Of a stretch of DNA of 64,000 bases, positions 10,379 through 22,353 are shown one piece after another. Under the pieces are notes generated by a model. The model was not told where the DNA came from. It worked only from the letters and a program-made list of their open reading frames with translations, and searched no databases. Source of the stretch: Platerodrilus igneus (lineage: Eukaryota > Arthropoda > Insecta > Coleoptera > Lycidae); NCBI GenBank assembly GCA_036346225.1, contig JARFIW010001365.1:1-64000 (forward strand). The letters are read 5' to 3'. The position numbers and the translations under genes are program-made. Within the stretch, counting starts at the first letter, position 1, and each line of letters opens with the position of its first letter.

Positions 10379-12340
10379 TCATCGAGTATTTATGGATTCA
10401 AAATTTATTTCAAATTGATAATATGCATTTTGTCGTTTTGTTTGACCATAATTTAAAAATTTTGGCGAAATCATCTTTATATCTTTTTCTTTAATAACGA
10501 AAATGTCTGGTATAACCGGTAATATGAATTTGCCTGGTAGTTTATTACTTTTTAGCAAGAACATTATTTCAAATTCGGCATTTTCGTTTATCTACGCTAG
10601 CACTTTGCCTGTGTAATAAACCTTCCTTGATTTTGAATTTTTTGGCGCAAATTCAATTAGGACACAATTTTCTTCAACAGGGGAGCTTTCCAACTCTTCA
10701 AAGTTTGTAGAGTCTATTTCAGATTCAAAATTGTTGCTACAGTCGTCAGAATTCTACTCTTCATCTTCGGTTTCTTCATCAGCTTGCGAAATTTTTCTTT
10801 TGGTCGCTATCTCCTTATTTTGTTTCTCTACTGCCTCTTGTCTTTATTGTATTTCTTTTTACTTTATTTTTTCCGGTGTGTCTGTCGAAATAATACTTTT
10901 ACCTTTCTTTCTGCCTTGTTGTGAGTGTTTTCTTACCTTGCCTTAGCTCTAATATATTCCGGGCTAATGAATTGTTTCATATTTGGTGGGGTTCTTTTTT
11001 GTGGCGAAGTCATCCTAGGCGAGGTTTGGATATGTGAATGAGCATATTGTTTCTCAGGTTCTTCGAATTGTAGATTTGGAGCGGACCTGTCAGTTGCAGA
11101 ACTAGGTAAAAACTCAACTTCCGTTAATATATACCTATCGTAAGAATAAATCGGCATTTTGTAAAAGCTGCAGTGTTACTATTTGGAAGCATTGATTTTA
11201 AATATGCTTCACCAACACATGAAGTAACTTTATAAACAGTTATGGCCTTTCCTGGGTGATGCATTAACCAACTATCTACTGCAGAATTGTATGCTAAATT
11301 GAATGACCTAAAAATCCCGATGTGTAATGGCTGAACGTTGTTGAATGTGGAGGTAAGGTTAGAACGGTACCCCGGTTTTCCTTGGTAAGCTTTAGGACAC
11401 CTATTAACAAGTGATTTTCATGATTGTCATATAAGAGAACTCTCAGATTGTCTTTAAAACTATTTATGTGCTTAATAATATGTGCCACCACTTTCAAGAA
11501 CAATTCAAATTTCATTCACCTCGATAGAAATGCCAAGGTACCATGTGGTGGCTCCTTAAAATGCATATTGCATTGCAAGAGGAAGATGATTCCCTGCAGC
11601 ATTAACTACAGCACATGTTGTCACTAGAACTAACTTTTTACCACTTGTGACCTTGTTGACCTGTTTTACACCTTTTGCTGCTATAACTTTAGCAGACTTT
11701 TATACAGTCACTGTTGCAGTTTTGTTCAAATTATAAATTCTAGTATCATCACAAAATCGTTCATTTCTATGCATTACATTATGCAAATTGCCAGAAAACC
11801 TATTAACATTATGTTCATTGAAACATGTGGCATAGACCAAACTACAGCCTTCAGGCGTTCTCAATGAAAGGGCTGCATTTTGTCTCATAAAATTTAGTAA
11901 GCATTCAATGCATGTCATCTTATTTGTTCTCCATGTTGTCGGAATTTTCAAATTATTTATTATCGCTAGTTTCTAAGCCAATTTTCAACAATGCTTTAAA
12001 GGCAAGCCATAAACATTTGGTAGCATTTATTAATATACTTTGCTAGAACATCTTCTTGTTAAGAAGTGAGTACTTTATTTACTGCGTAGTTGGGGCTCAT
12101 TCGAATGGATTTATCTGCGTTTCGCTTCTGCCATTTGTTTATCCGAAATTTTCATTATTGTTTAATACCTTATATATCAACACATTTGTTTTTAACTTTG
12201 CCATGCTAATGTCTGAAAGCTTAGCTGCTCCTCTCTAGTAACAGATCTTATACGTTGTCCATTGAGAAGTGATTTTACAGCCCTACTCATTTTTTCATCA
12301 GAAAATGTTCCAATATTAGTTTTACGCGGTGAATTTCTAG
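10379..12340 (-). pseudogene. pogo/Tigger-type DDE transposase, decayed
   Basis: Read on the minus strand from about 12340 down, the order matches pogo/Tigger-like transposases common in arthropods. There is a helix-turn-helix remnant (TFSDEKMSRAVKSLLNGQ), then NKMTCIECLLNFMRQNAALS and LRTPEGCSLVYATCFNEHNV (11951-11820), NERFCDDTRIYNLNKTATVT (first catalytic Asp region), LLYDNHENHLLIGVL followed by LPPHS (about 11450-11340, second Asp region of the DDE_1 family), and the tail GKFILPVIPDIFVIK (about 10530-10480). Several stops and frameshifts interrupt it. The terminal inverted repeats are not clear; GGGTAACAGT occurs at about 10090 and 12427 in the same orientation. Confidence 0.85.
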
Positions 12341-12840
12341 GTATCCTGATGCCTCATTAGAGTCTTCTGTTGTGAACATAATCTAAAATATATACATTAG
12401 TAAAAAATACAAATCCATATGATATGTGGGTAACAGTAGGGATGCAGGCTTAGTTGTAGAAGCGATTCCAGATTTATTGATGGGACAATGTTACAAAAAG
12501 GCAAAAATTTTTAATATAATGGAACAAGAAATATATTAAGAAGAATAACCAGGGCATCAAAAAGTAACACACAAGGCATAGAGTTTTAAACCCACGATGG
12601 GGCGCTACTTTCAAAACAAGTATAAGACATTGCACTGGTACATTCTGATCGTACTGCACCTGTCTTTTTTTGAGGAGGGATTTCGATAGCTAAGTGGTAA
12701 GAGAAAAAGTGGACATATACAGGGTGAGTTTTTAGTGTGGCAACTGTGATAACCACGTTATTATAAAAGCTACGTTAACCAAATTTGGAAGCATATTAGG
12801 CATGCCTAAAGTGCACATTTTAAAAATATTTGGAAGCATA
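12341..12840. other. Non-coding stretch with short dispersed repeat motifs
   Basis: No gene is supported here. A segment of about 38 bp at 12676-12714 (TTTCGATAGCTAAGTGGTA and on) recurs at 18297-18336 with one base inserted or deleted. TACAGGGTG appears at both ends of a ~120-bp piece (12718 and 12838), suggesting a small repeat unit. Confidence 0.45.
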
Positions 12841-13275
12841 CAGGGTGTTTCATAATTCCAGGCAATCCCACTAGATCCTTTTACCCCACTACCCAGTATA
12901 CATTTCCTAGTAACAAACTATCTCCTCCAATTTGACCATTTCCTTTACGAAATCCTAATCACTGAACCTCTCGTACAATAAAATAGCTGAAATCTCCTCT
13001 AAAATCCTTCTCTACAACTATTACCCTCTATCATCCCCACCCCACAACATTACACTACACTACATATTCTCCACCACCAGCTACACCTCAGATCAAACCG
13101 GCGATAAGAACAAAATTTCCATCAGCAAGACCGACCTACATAAGAAAATTGTATATTGTAAACTTATTTATTATTTTATGATTTTTTAAATAAGAATTTA
13201 TGCATCGATTCACTAGAATAGACCTTTGGCCTAGGTATAGTGTCAGACAATAAACGAACAAACAAACAAACAACC
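12841..13275 (+). repeat. Probable 3' end of a LINE with an (AAAC)n tail
   Basis: Non-coding sequence that ends in AATAAACGAACAAACAAACA just before BEL copy 2 begins abruptly in mid-integrase. A short A-rich microsatellite tail of this kind is typical of non-LTR retrotransposon 3' ends. I see no coding sequence, so the family is unknown. Confidence 0.4.
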
Positions 13276-13305
13276 GAATTAAAGTGAGGCCGGCGGTATA
13301 AAATG

Positions 13306-13925
13306 CTACGAAATATGGTCCTTAAAAGCGGCAAGCTTGGCGAGATGAATTAGCTGTTTACGAGTACCCGCAAAATTTGTGCTGCAACCACTATAGAGGT
13401 GATCACAACCGCCACGCCTAGCAATAAATCGGCGCAGAGCCGCTAGAAAGGCATCTGTTGACAAATTGGATACTACTTCAGGGTGTAGTGCCTTGGTAAC
13501 CACACAAATAGAAAGACATAAATACGATTTTAAAACTTTGGCACCCCGTAGTCGAGACATGGTAATAGAAAAGGGACCCGCGAAGTCTACACCCGAACAC
13601 AAAAAAGGCTTGACTTGAGTAACTCGACATGAAGGCAGGTTGCCCATAGTCGGTGCAATGCGACCGGATTGGTCTTCCAGCACGTTAGACAATGACTCAG
13701 AACACGACGGATAGATTGCCTCCAAGAAGTAGTCCAGAAGTTCTGACTGACGAGAAAATGAACCATTTGAATACCCGCGTGGAAGTATTTTAAATGAACA
13801 TAAGTAACATAAAGATTAGTAAATCGACTTTTGCTAGGTAATAAAGCGGGAAATTTACGGTTAGAGGATAAAGGCGCGTGAGCCAGACGACCCCCGACCC
13901 GCAAGATTCCATCACGAATAAAAAG
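13306..13925 (-). pseudogene. BEL copy 2 integrase (truncated)
   Basis: From 13925 downward: RDGILRVGGRLAHAPL, the zinc-binding region (VHLKYFHAGIQ; RRVLSHCLTCWK) and the core with GVDFAGPF (first Asp) and DHLYSGCSTNF. In the last block the expected YSDCGTNF Asp is replaced by Gly (YSGCSTNF), so the second catalytic residue is lost. After AAFKDHIS the sequence reaches HFIPPAS and stops near 13280, before the catalytic Glu. Frames change around 13590-13725. Confidence 0.85.
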
Positions 13926-13935
13926 GGAACACTTG

Positions 13936-14373
13936 TAACACTTTAGCTTTAGGCAAATACATAATGCACTTCACACTAGGTAGGTTGCTAGAATTTAGGC
14001 GAGAAAATCATTGCTAACGTATTTGGCATCTCGCGCAGCCGTAGTTTTGGATAGTCCCCGTGGCACGATTTCAACTGACATCAAAACTTAAGCTCAGGAC
14101 ACCGAGCTGAATCGATTGATGTATCACACATTGATGTCCGACCATTAGAAAGGCCTTGGACGGACAGACAGACGGACGACAAATCGATTTCATAAACGAA
14201 CGAAGTTCGTTGAAAATACCCCGACCACCTCATGCCTCCGCAGGAATAGACCCCGAGTTTAGCCCGTGAGTACCATATTTTTTTCTTCGCAACACCGTTT
14301 GACCCCACTACATCTTTAATAAAGGTCATCCTCAGAAAATCTCTATCGACCGAAGAGAAAAAAAAGTAACAAC
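13936..14373. mobile_element. Nested non-coding insertion in BEL copy 2
   Basis: Comparison with BEL copy 3, where the corresponding codons are continuous, shows 438 extra bp here. They are flanked on both sides by CTTG (13932-13935 and 14374-14377). The insert begins TAACACTTTAGC and ends AAAAGTAACAAC, loosely inverted termini. It contains no credible ORF. It looks like a small non-autonomous DNA element, class unknown. Confidence 0.55.
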
Positions 14374-14388
14374 CTTGCGAAAACTCTT

Positions 14389-15240
14389 TTATAAAGTTGC
14401 TCCGGACTGAATGGCCTCATACTCGATAGCAAAATAAGATTGTTGAGTATACGCAAGCAAAGGGATCAAAGCATTGTGCAATTCAGAAGATAACAAAAGT
14501 CCAGAATACCTTTCGAGTGGGTGACGTAAATTATGACGAAAACGGAGAATCCAAGCAACACCGCTTAGTAAACAGAAAAGAAGAGTGATTTCTAGAATTG
14601 ATTGAATCCAACAGGAGGTTACGAGAGCGAATGAAACAATAGAGCGTTGTTCAGTGAGAACTTCAAGAGTATCTGTAAGCGGAATATGTGGACTGTAATT
14701 TTCGAAAGACTGATACAAGGTTGGTAAAGCCGCCCAACATAAAGAACATTGGCACAAGTCGGTAGGGAGTAAACCACGTGATCCAACATCGGCAGGGTTC
14801 TCGTTGGAAGGGAAGTGATGCCAAGAGGCGCGAGACGTGTTTTCCTGAATGCAAGCAACACGATTGACGACAAAAGTCTTCCAACGCTGCGGCGGGGAAC
14901 GAATCCACGAAAGTATTACCACGGAGTCGGGCCAACAGTAAAATTTACGAAGGGTAAGGTTAGAATCAAAGGTTTTGAGGACAAAGATTAATAATTAGAA
15001 TGCCAATGCGGCGGCCAACAATTCGAGCCGGAACAAATAGATCGTACGAAGAGGAGCAACCTTAGACTTTGCGCACACTAAGCGAACCTCAACGGCGGAA
15101 GGGGTAACAAAGCAAAAATAAACAACAGCACAGTAGCCACGTTCGGAAGCATCAGCAAAGCTGTGAACTTTGCATATAGTAAACTGTGGCGAGATTAGCA
15201 AACGGGGTAAAGCGAAATGCGAAAGAAGTAACTCATGCAA
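14389..15240 (-). pseudogene. BEL copy 2 RNase H region
   Basis: From right to left: HSFADASERGYCAVVYF (Asp strand of RNase H), LRTIYLFRLELLAAAL (Glu helix), MVILSWIRSPPQRWKTFVVN, HHFPSNENPADVGSRGLLP (the ENPAD-SRG block that marks BEL/Pao RNase H ends) and a post-RNase H spacer. A frame break lies near 14940-14995. The ENPADVGSRG block is intact here, unlike copy 1. Confidence 0.85.
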
Positions 15241-15249
15241 GTATCTCTA

Positions 15250-15749
15250 CTACAAACGAAGATAGTCGGGGGGAGGGAAAGCATCCCATTCTAATTTTAA
15301 CGACCATAAACGTTGAAATAAGTGTTTTCCAAGGAAAATGAGTGGGATAAAAGTCCCATGGAGTTGAAAATATTGGCTAAGTTGAAATTCCCTTCGTCTA
15401 CGGCCAACCGCAGAAGCGTATGTATGACAAGAAAAAGAGCACAATTAATTCCATAAATAACGATATTTAATTTAAAATCCTGAATAGGCTCTTTAAGTGA
15501 AAAGCGCCAAACAATTCGCTGATAGTCACACTGAGCTGAATTAACAAGAATTTGTGGGTACATCCGACGAATATCGGCAGTGACAACATAAGGATGTAGA
15601 CAAAATTGCAACAAAATTGCGATAATATCTGGTTGCAGCTTCGGCCCAATAAACAAGTGATAGTTTAAGGATGATTGAAACATAGTTTTAGCGGAAGCAT
15701 TGAAAACAACCGTAATTTCGTTCTTATGCTTTCGGGTTTCACTACGCAA
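15250..15749 (-). pseudogene. BEL copy 2 reverse transcriptase, catalytic loop deleted
   Basis: The fingers (VVFNASAKT), motif A (VVTADIRRMYPQI) and the downstream LFLVIHTLLRLAVDEG are present. The reading then jumps straight to NIFNSMGLL/FIPLIFLGKHLFQRLW. BEL copy 3 shows what is missing: about 110 residues containing the IDD catalytic pair and FELHKW. The lost segment includes motif C, so this copy cannot have encoded a working polymerase after the deletion. Confidence 0.85.
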
Positions 15750-16007
15750 TGATGCGGGATGTAATAAGAAAAGTCCGAATGAGATCCACTAACAGACTGT
15801 ATATGTTGAGAATTCAGATATTCACACATGAACGAAACTTACTGTTCGTAAACACGAGGTTGCTTAAGTAGACAATTTTCTAGATAAACAACCGCGGTAA
15901 GACAAGATCACGACTTACTGGAAAAAATGGTTTTTGATCTCTAAACAGCAGTGAGACGAATCGACCTTGTTCAGTGTGGCTAAACGTATCAACAAAATGT
16001 TTTCCAA

Positions 16008-16890
16008 CTAGAGTTTCTTCAGGTGTAAAAGGTTGTCCTGCGGGACAGCTTTGCCTTCCCAGAATTTATCGACAATATCTTCTAATGGGGAAGTAGAATC
16101 TGTCATACAAAACAAGCTAGTTACTTCAGACACGGACGAGGAAGGTATGCTTCTCATTAAAACATATCCAAAAATAGTGTTAATAGCAACAGGTTGATCG
16201 CGAGCACCCTGGATGCGACCGTCTAATAGTACTTCGGAAAAAATATCCACGGCAAGTAAGAAATCAATCGGCCCAGATTGAGCAAAGAGCAAATCAGCTA
16301 GCTTGAGGTTAGCCAGATAATTGAAATGCTCAAAAGAAATATTAGAATTGGTAAATTTTCACAAATTTTGGGAAGTCCTGCATCTTGAAAATTAATAATC
16401 GGTGAAGAAACACCTATTGGTTTGAGTGAGACGGCGACAGCGTCATGCAGAGCTGCAAAGCGCATAAAGCCTAAACCACTAGGGGTAAGGGAATGTGGAG
16501 TGGTACGAAAACCTAAACGTTTCACACTATTTTGCGAAATAAAAGAAGTCATGCTATCCGAATCAAGTAAACCGCGAAATCTATGGAAAAAACTATAGCA
16601 ATTAGCAATTTTCACTTCAACGGTGGAAAGTAAAACGACGCAAGTTTTAGCTAAAGAACTAATTAAAACGACATTCGAACTTGACAGACCACAACAGCTA
16701 AATGAAGTCGATTATTCCTCAGAGGCAAGAAAAGCAAAAGCTGATAGCGGTTTTGAATAGCGCACCTAGTACAAGGTGAAACCTTAGAGGCGGTGGTGTC
16801 CGGACTCAAGCGAGCCTGGTTACTAGCAGCGAAAACGGGCTTAGACGCAACGCTATCGAAGAATGATGACATTGATTGCATTGGCGGCAT
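16008..16890 (-). pseudogene. BEL copy 2 protease and connector
   Basis: FRGLLDSDSMTSFISQNSVK (about 16575-16520) is the retropepsin site with DSG changed to DSD. Downstream, SGPIDFLLAVDIFSEVLLDG and FGYVLMRSIPSSSVS are the typical post-protease BEL/Pao segment, which normally reads LLLGADIF. ORF breaks lie near 16297 and 16620. Confidence 0.8.
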
Positions 16891-17899
16891 AAAAAAGGCG
16901 ATTTGTTTTTATTTAAAGTGTGAGAATTGCTAAAGTAATTAATGCAAAGATGTGTTTTTTGGACAAAATCATTAAAACAATAAAGATTGTGATCTTGTTT
17001 ACAAAGCGTGCATTTATTAACATTAGGTTTTGTTTGTACTAACATGGATACGGCGAGACCTAGACGAGTTGCTGGAATGAATAACTTTGGTTAAATCGGT
17101 TTTATGATTTAACGACAAATTAGATAAAGATTTATAAGTTTTTTCCAGATAAGCAATCAACATTTTATAGGAAGGGATGGTGGTGAGATCTTGATGCATT
17201 TCAAAACTACGGGCAGTGTGTACATCAAGGCAATTTAAGATCATTTGCACAAGAATAAAATCCTATTGTTCTATAGGCAAATCAAATTTCTTAGACGCTT
17301 ATAAATAATCGGTAAAGGTATCAACTAATTTTTGCAAACCTGTGAGATTATCAGAATTCAATTTGGGAAATTTAATAATATTGTTCCATAAAGCGGAGGT
17401 AATGTGGTTAATATTACGACACTTTTCGCGAACTTTATTGTAGGCAAGGTGGTAATTGGTTTCTGTAAAGTCAAAGTTTATAATGGTTAAGAGTGTCGGT
17501 CCTTTTAGTACCGATTGAAGATAGGAAAATCTATCCACGTCCGACGAAATCGTTATTAAGATGAACTAAGCTTTCAAAGCGGTCAATATAGCTCTCAAAC
17601 AAACAACCTTCCACCTCAAACGTAGGAAGGGTCAGCGGTGGAAGTAAAACTTTTGACTTAAAAGTATCCAGCAGAGCGGACACAGTAGCCCGAGACGACG
17701 ACGATTGACTCGGAAACAGCTTGAAATAGAGCGCTTTTATGTTAAAGAAATTGTTATCGAAGTGTTTAGGAATAGGGTCTTTCATTTCAAATTGTTCATC
17801 TGCGTCATCGGCGGAAGCAATTACACCGATTATAAAATTATTTCCTGCAAAGAAATTTTCTCGAACCGTTCCAAGAAATTGGTATTGCGCTCGAAACAA
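16806..17899 (-). pseudogene. BEL copy 2 gag with zinc knuckles
   Basis: From 17899: ASADDADEQFEMKDPI, LPPLTLPTFEVEGCLFESYI (the gag entry motif), MDRFSYLQSVLKGPTLLTII, the SNLSLNHKTDL region and a Cys-rich part (CTLCKQDHNLYCFNDF; CINYFSNSHTLNK; CRQCNQCHHSS). Three frame breaks divide it. No LTR or leader can be recognised to its right, so the 5' end of the element is missing or too eroded. Confidence 0.8.
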
Positions 17900-18420
17900 A
17901 TCTAAAAAAGTTGGTTGAACTGTAGATTTCTAAGCGATTGCATACATTTCATGTAACGAGTTGGTCGAAATATTGCGTAGAAAATAGCTACGCTTTAGTT
18001 CTCTGCCATGGTTAAAAATAAGCAAATACAAAAAAAAGGACAAACAATATGAAACCGGTACTTCGGTGTTTAAATTATAGCAAATACGGCGTTAACACAT
18101 ACGTAAGCCTAATACAAATTCTAATACCAAACCAGAAATCAAGAAAAACTCGTAAACAAGATAATGAAATAAATAAGGTTTGGTCAAATTTGCAATACTT
18201 TGATGAGCGGTATGCTAACATAAATCAATTATCATTTGAAATATGTTGTAACATTCACATCCGGTCAGAAGTGATCATTGTAATTTTTGCAGAGAAATTT
18301 CGATAGCTAAGTGGTAGAGAAAAAGTGGACATATATACGAAAATAAATAAATAATAATAAACAAAAACAAACAATTACTTCAAACACTTATCCTTGTAAA
18401 GTAGCGAAGCGAAATACTTT
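17900..18420. other. Non-coding flank of BEL copy 2
   Basis: No gene is supported. It contains the second copy (18297-18336) of the ~38-bp direct repeat also found at 12676-12714, on the other side of BEL copy 2. Confidence 0.45.
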
Positions 18421-18427
18421 TGTTGCA

Positions 18428-19797
18428 TTGCGGCCGTGCACAACGGGATACGAAAATAGACTTTTTAATATGGTGAATCGTAGCATATGTAATTTTGCGG
18501 CCGTCTATAACGGAAAACGATACTACAATGCCTCGTGTCTTCTCCAAGAAAGTGATAAGAAAGTTCTTGCACATGCTAAGAGCATAGTTTATCGATATCG
18601 CGGCAAAAGCGAAAAATTGATAAAGTATGTGCTTTCGTCTTTTAGTTTTAACTATTTACCTGTAATTATTTTGAGATAGTAGAGGAGGAAGATAGCCAAG
18701 ATAAAATAAAAATCTTACATAAGTGCTACATTAAAGCAGGTAGTACATATTTTACACAATCTGCAACACCATATTCTACAATTCCAAAAGAAATAGTCAT
18801 TTCGGAATTGGGGTTGATAAATACGCCTAACATTCGTCCCTAGGTTGTACGACAACGCGTAAATATTGGCAGTAGACTCTATCCGTTTACGCTAAAGAAA
18901 ATTGCCCCATTATGCATGCCATACTCTGTAAGTGGAAGGAAAGAACAACTGGAATTAGAGGAAATAGATGCAAAAAGGCGAAAATTGGACTACATGGAAA
19001 ACACTGCGACAATACGCGAACAATACAAAGATGTGTTAGACAAAGAACATCTTATTAGAGAAAATGAGGAAGAATTAAAAGATTATTTGATGTGCCGATG
19101 GACTGACTTAAATACATCTGGGTTCTACAAGCTGTACGCATTTGCGGTTAGTAAGAAAGACTCTTTTAGTTATGTAGGAGTTTTTGCGAAAAAGGATGGT
19201 ACAAAATCCGTATACTTTTTAAAAGGTAATTTTAAAAATGTATCTATCAAAATGGCAGATAACAAAGACGAACTAATGAATGCGGGTTTCGTAACCTTGG
19301 CGTACACGACACGTCAAGGGGTTCCGCTAAACATTGTATATTTGCCTAGCAAAGAACATTTCGGATCATTTAAAACCGGTGGCCCTACAACCTATAACGA
19401 CCATATATTCCCAAAACTGTTGGACATGCAACTACGTGATAGTGAGTGGGAGAATAAGGATTTCCTCCAATACCGACAAGAAGAAGTCGATCAAACTAAC
19501 AAGATACGTATGCAGGATATAGTGACAGAGCCGCGATTAAAAGATTTTTACAAGCTTCAAGAATTACACGAAGGAATGGATCTGGTTGTCGGTGGAATCA
19601 AATACTTCATATATAGAGACAAACTTCGATACATTTTGCAATTTGAAAACCTAGACGGTCTCTATGTATCAAACTATTGGCTGGAAAAGGAGATAGAGGA
19701 CTTGGGTGTAGATTTAAATTTTAAGTTGCGAATAAAATTAGATAAAATTAAAAGCGCTCCAAACAAACATAAAGAATGGACTGTCTTCTTTGTATAA
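18428..19797 (+). pseudogene. Unrecognised virus-like or selfish-element protein gene
   Basis: Two frames join here. 18428-18679 (probable real start near 18473, MVNRSICNFAAVYNG) encodes VYNGKRYYNASCLLQESDKK. From 18652 a second frame stays open to 19797 (382 codons) except for a single TAG at 18841. The second part has a charged, coiled-coil-like helix (RKEQLELEEIDAKRRKLDYM) followed by a 230-residue mixed fold (GFYKLYAFAVSKKDSFSYVG; GVPLNIVYLPSKEHFGSF). An ATG at 18916 would give 293 residues as an intact ORF. I do not recognise the family. Length, basic/acidic balance and the neighbouring zinc-finger ORF suggest a gene captured from, or part of, a large arthropod DNA virus or Polinton-like element; this is inference. 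Confidence 0.5.
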
Positions 19798-22063
19798 CTT
19801 TGTATTAAAATTAAGTTTAAATGGCTCCATGCTTGGCATTACATTTTTTAAAATTTTGTTATATATAATGTCAGAATAAAAATTTTAGAATAGTATTACA
19901 TTGCTCTTTATTTATAAAAGGCTATGACATCACCGCCAGGGATGTGTCTGGGCGTACACGAGGGAAGCGGATGTTAACAGTCACCAAGCATCTAATTCTT
20001 TGTTTAGGTGGAATGGGGTACTTGCCGGTGTATGTATCCGGAGTAAAAAACACGATTTGCATACGCAGCTTATTAATAAAAATAGTTTATCGAGCAAAGA
20101 TGACGAACGTTGCGTCAACCCCGGAAGCATTTTAATCCACCCATGGGGGGCATAAAGATATAGGTCTAAGATAGTTGTTTGTTTTTGTAAATCTATTGTA
20201 TATATTAGTTTTTAAATTCCATAATTTTTAAGTTCTTCGCCCACTTTCCAAATCCTTCCTGCTTCTATCCTGGTGGACAGAGTATACGTGTTATCTCCAC
20301 GTGGTGTTCGCGGACACAGCGGTTTTAAATTGCTAGGGGAATGGTTGGTTAAAGCATATGTCTTGGGTATCGAAAAAAGGGTTTTAAAGCTGGAGTTAAA
20401 TAGAGATGAGTAAGAAATAGAGGTTTAGATCTTTAAAAGGCGTGACTTTGTATGGGGTGGTCCTATTTAAAATTTATTTACAGATTTGGGCTCCCTAGAA
20501 AAATCTAATATCAGTTGATACCTAACAAAATATAGTTATCTTAAAAGAGTGACTACCCCGCAGATAATAAATACAATATACCGCTTGTCAACAAAAAAGT
20601 TGTAGGGAAATTTAAAGACAACTTTAATGGGGGTCTAGTATTAAAAATTTGTTGGTAGTAAGGCTAAGTCCTACTGTATTGTAAGCGAGAAAGGCTCGAT
20701 TAAAAAGCTTAAAAGGGTCTCACGAAGTGTAGTTAAGTAAAATCGAGGGTCTTACAACCTATAACGAGCATATATCCCCAAAAGGGGTGGCCATGTAACT
20801 ACGCAGCAGTGCGTGGGAGAATAATGATTCTCTCCAATAAGAAATTAAAGTTTTCATGTACGTAGCACCAGTCATTGGGAAATGGTAGAAATGTGGAACC
20901 TATAAAGGCGATTATTAATTGTGGTTAAGAAAAATTGTAGTTATCTTAGACTAAATAAAATGGCTTAGACTGATTAATGTATATGGTTACATATTCTCGT
21001 ACACATCCACAAACATCTGCTTACGTCCACATACAGACATGGCAATGCTGGTAGTTTTTGTTTAACAAATAGTAGGAAAGATAAGTTAGGTGTTAGTGTG
21101 TAGAAGCCTATCGGATCGTTGTATTCAAAAAGAACGATGCGGCGGAATGTATGGTGGTTTCCGTTAGAATAATCAAAAATTGTTAATCGATCGTATTAGA
21201 TGTTTAAATATGCGAAAAAGTAAAAGCCTACATAAGCAAAATTTAATTATCAGACCAAAAAGTCCGCGATGTGCTATACTTATAAAGAAAGTATAAAATG
21301 GTGCTTTGCATAGGTTCTAGCAGTAAAAAAGGCGACTGACTTTTTCTAGCAATTACAAGAATAGTAGTAACGTGGTGAAGGGGTATGCATGTATTATACA
21401 GCGCACTGTCAGTTTACGAGTAGCTCAAACGTGTAATTGATTACGACTTATAGATCCCTCGAAGGTTTAAAAAGTCTGAGCCTATTGTCGTTTGAAAAAT
21501 GTTTGAAAATTATCAGAACGGGAGCGGGTCGAAGTTTAAGTTAGATGGATGATTGACCGAGTCTTTTCTACCTTTTACGAGGGAATCGGAAGTTGACAGA
21601 CATCGAGCATCTAATTTTCTATTTGGGCGATATCGAGTACTTACCGATTCTAGAAATCATTACGTGGTACCGACCGCTATGCGGAAGATTTGGTTCTAGG
21701 AAATGAGAACCTACGAAATCACAAAATACTTGGCATTAATGCTAATTGGTTTAGTGACCGCGTTTGTGTACTCTTCAAGTGTCTTCGGCAATCTTCCATT
21801 GTTTCTAAAGAAAATATTCAAGCCTGCCATTTCCTAAAATATGACGTAGAAGTTATTTAAAATTAAATTGTTTTATTAGTAAGTATTCTGTAGACAACAA
21901 GTTTGGCATTCCTTTAGTAAAGGTTTAAAGTGTTTTATTAAGTTTTTGTTTATAGTAGCACTGCATCTTCCACCGCACGACTTGCAACCAATTTGTGTAC
22001 GTGTGCTTATCACCCTTTTGGATTTTTAATATTCACGCGATGCGATTATTGATCCATATAACA
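19798..22063. other. Degenerate repeated modules between two virus-like ORFs
   Basis: No intact gene. Two eroded duplications are visible. 20740-20850 resembles part of the ORF at 19380-19480 (both contain ACAACCTATAACGA-CATAT and GTG-GTGGGAGAATAA-GATT). 21575-21660 resembles 19960-20040 (GAGGGAA-CGGA-GTT-ACAG and CATCTAATT). 20448-20540 belongs to a third repeat that recurs near 23820 and 23930-24180. This looks like a decayed, partly multiplied element rather than single-copy DNA. Confidence 0.5.
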
Positions 22064-22159
22064 TGGAACACGCTTCCGATGTTTTTACTAACTGCATTCG
22101 CAGCATGGACGAAGCGAACCGGGCGCATACATTGGTGCTAAATGTACTGGACGAGTAGT
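22064..22159 (+). CDS. Short acidic ORF upstream of the zinc-finger gene
   Basis: A 31-codon frame, MEHASDVFTNCIRSMDEANR and on, ends in tandem TAG TAA. It has no recognised family. It sits about 200 bp ahead of the zinc-finger ORF and on the same strand. It could be the head of a longer decayed protein (the next bases, GATGACGTCA and after, are not open in this frame). Listed because it reads like protein rather than random AT-rich sequence. Confidence 0.3.
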
Positions 22160-22353
22160 AAAAATTGGCAAAAGATGACGTCATTTATTTCTCCGCTGAA
22201 TCCTCAACTTCCTTCGGCTATCTTCGGAAACTTTCGGTTTGCATTCTATAGGGTACATAAATCAGGTACGCAGGAATAAGCTTTTTAGTTATAAGTTAGT
22301 TTGCTTACAAGTTTAACCAAAGTCCTATAGTGCGGATTTTGTTTTGTATTAAA

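Larger units (their letters stand above)
13276..17899 (-). mobile_element. BEL/Pao retrotransposon, truncated, minus strand (BEL copy 2)
   Basis: Gag-pol order reads from right to left: gag (17899-17023), zinc knuckles and protease (17040-16298), connector (16292-16008), reverse transcriptase (15749-15250), RNase H (15240-14389) and integrase (13925-13276). It is a different family from BEL copy 1 but closely matches BEL copy 3 (32815-38355) along most of its length. No LTR is visible at either end. The left end is cut inside the integrase, next to an (AAAC)n tail. A 438-bp insert sits at 13936-14373. Confidence 0.85.
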
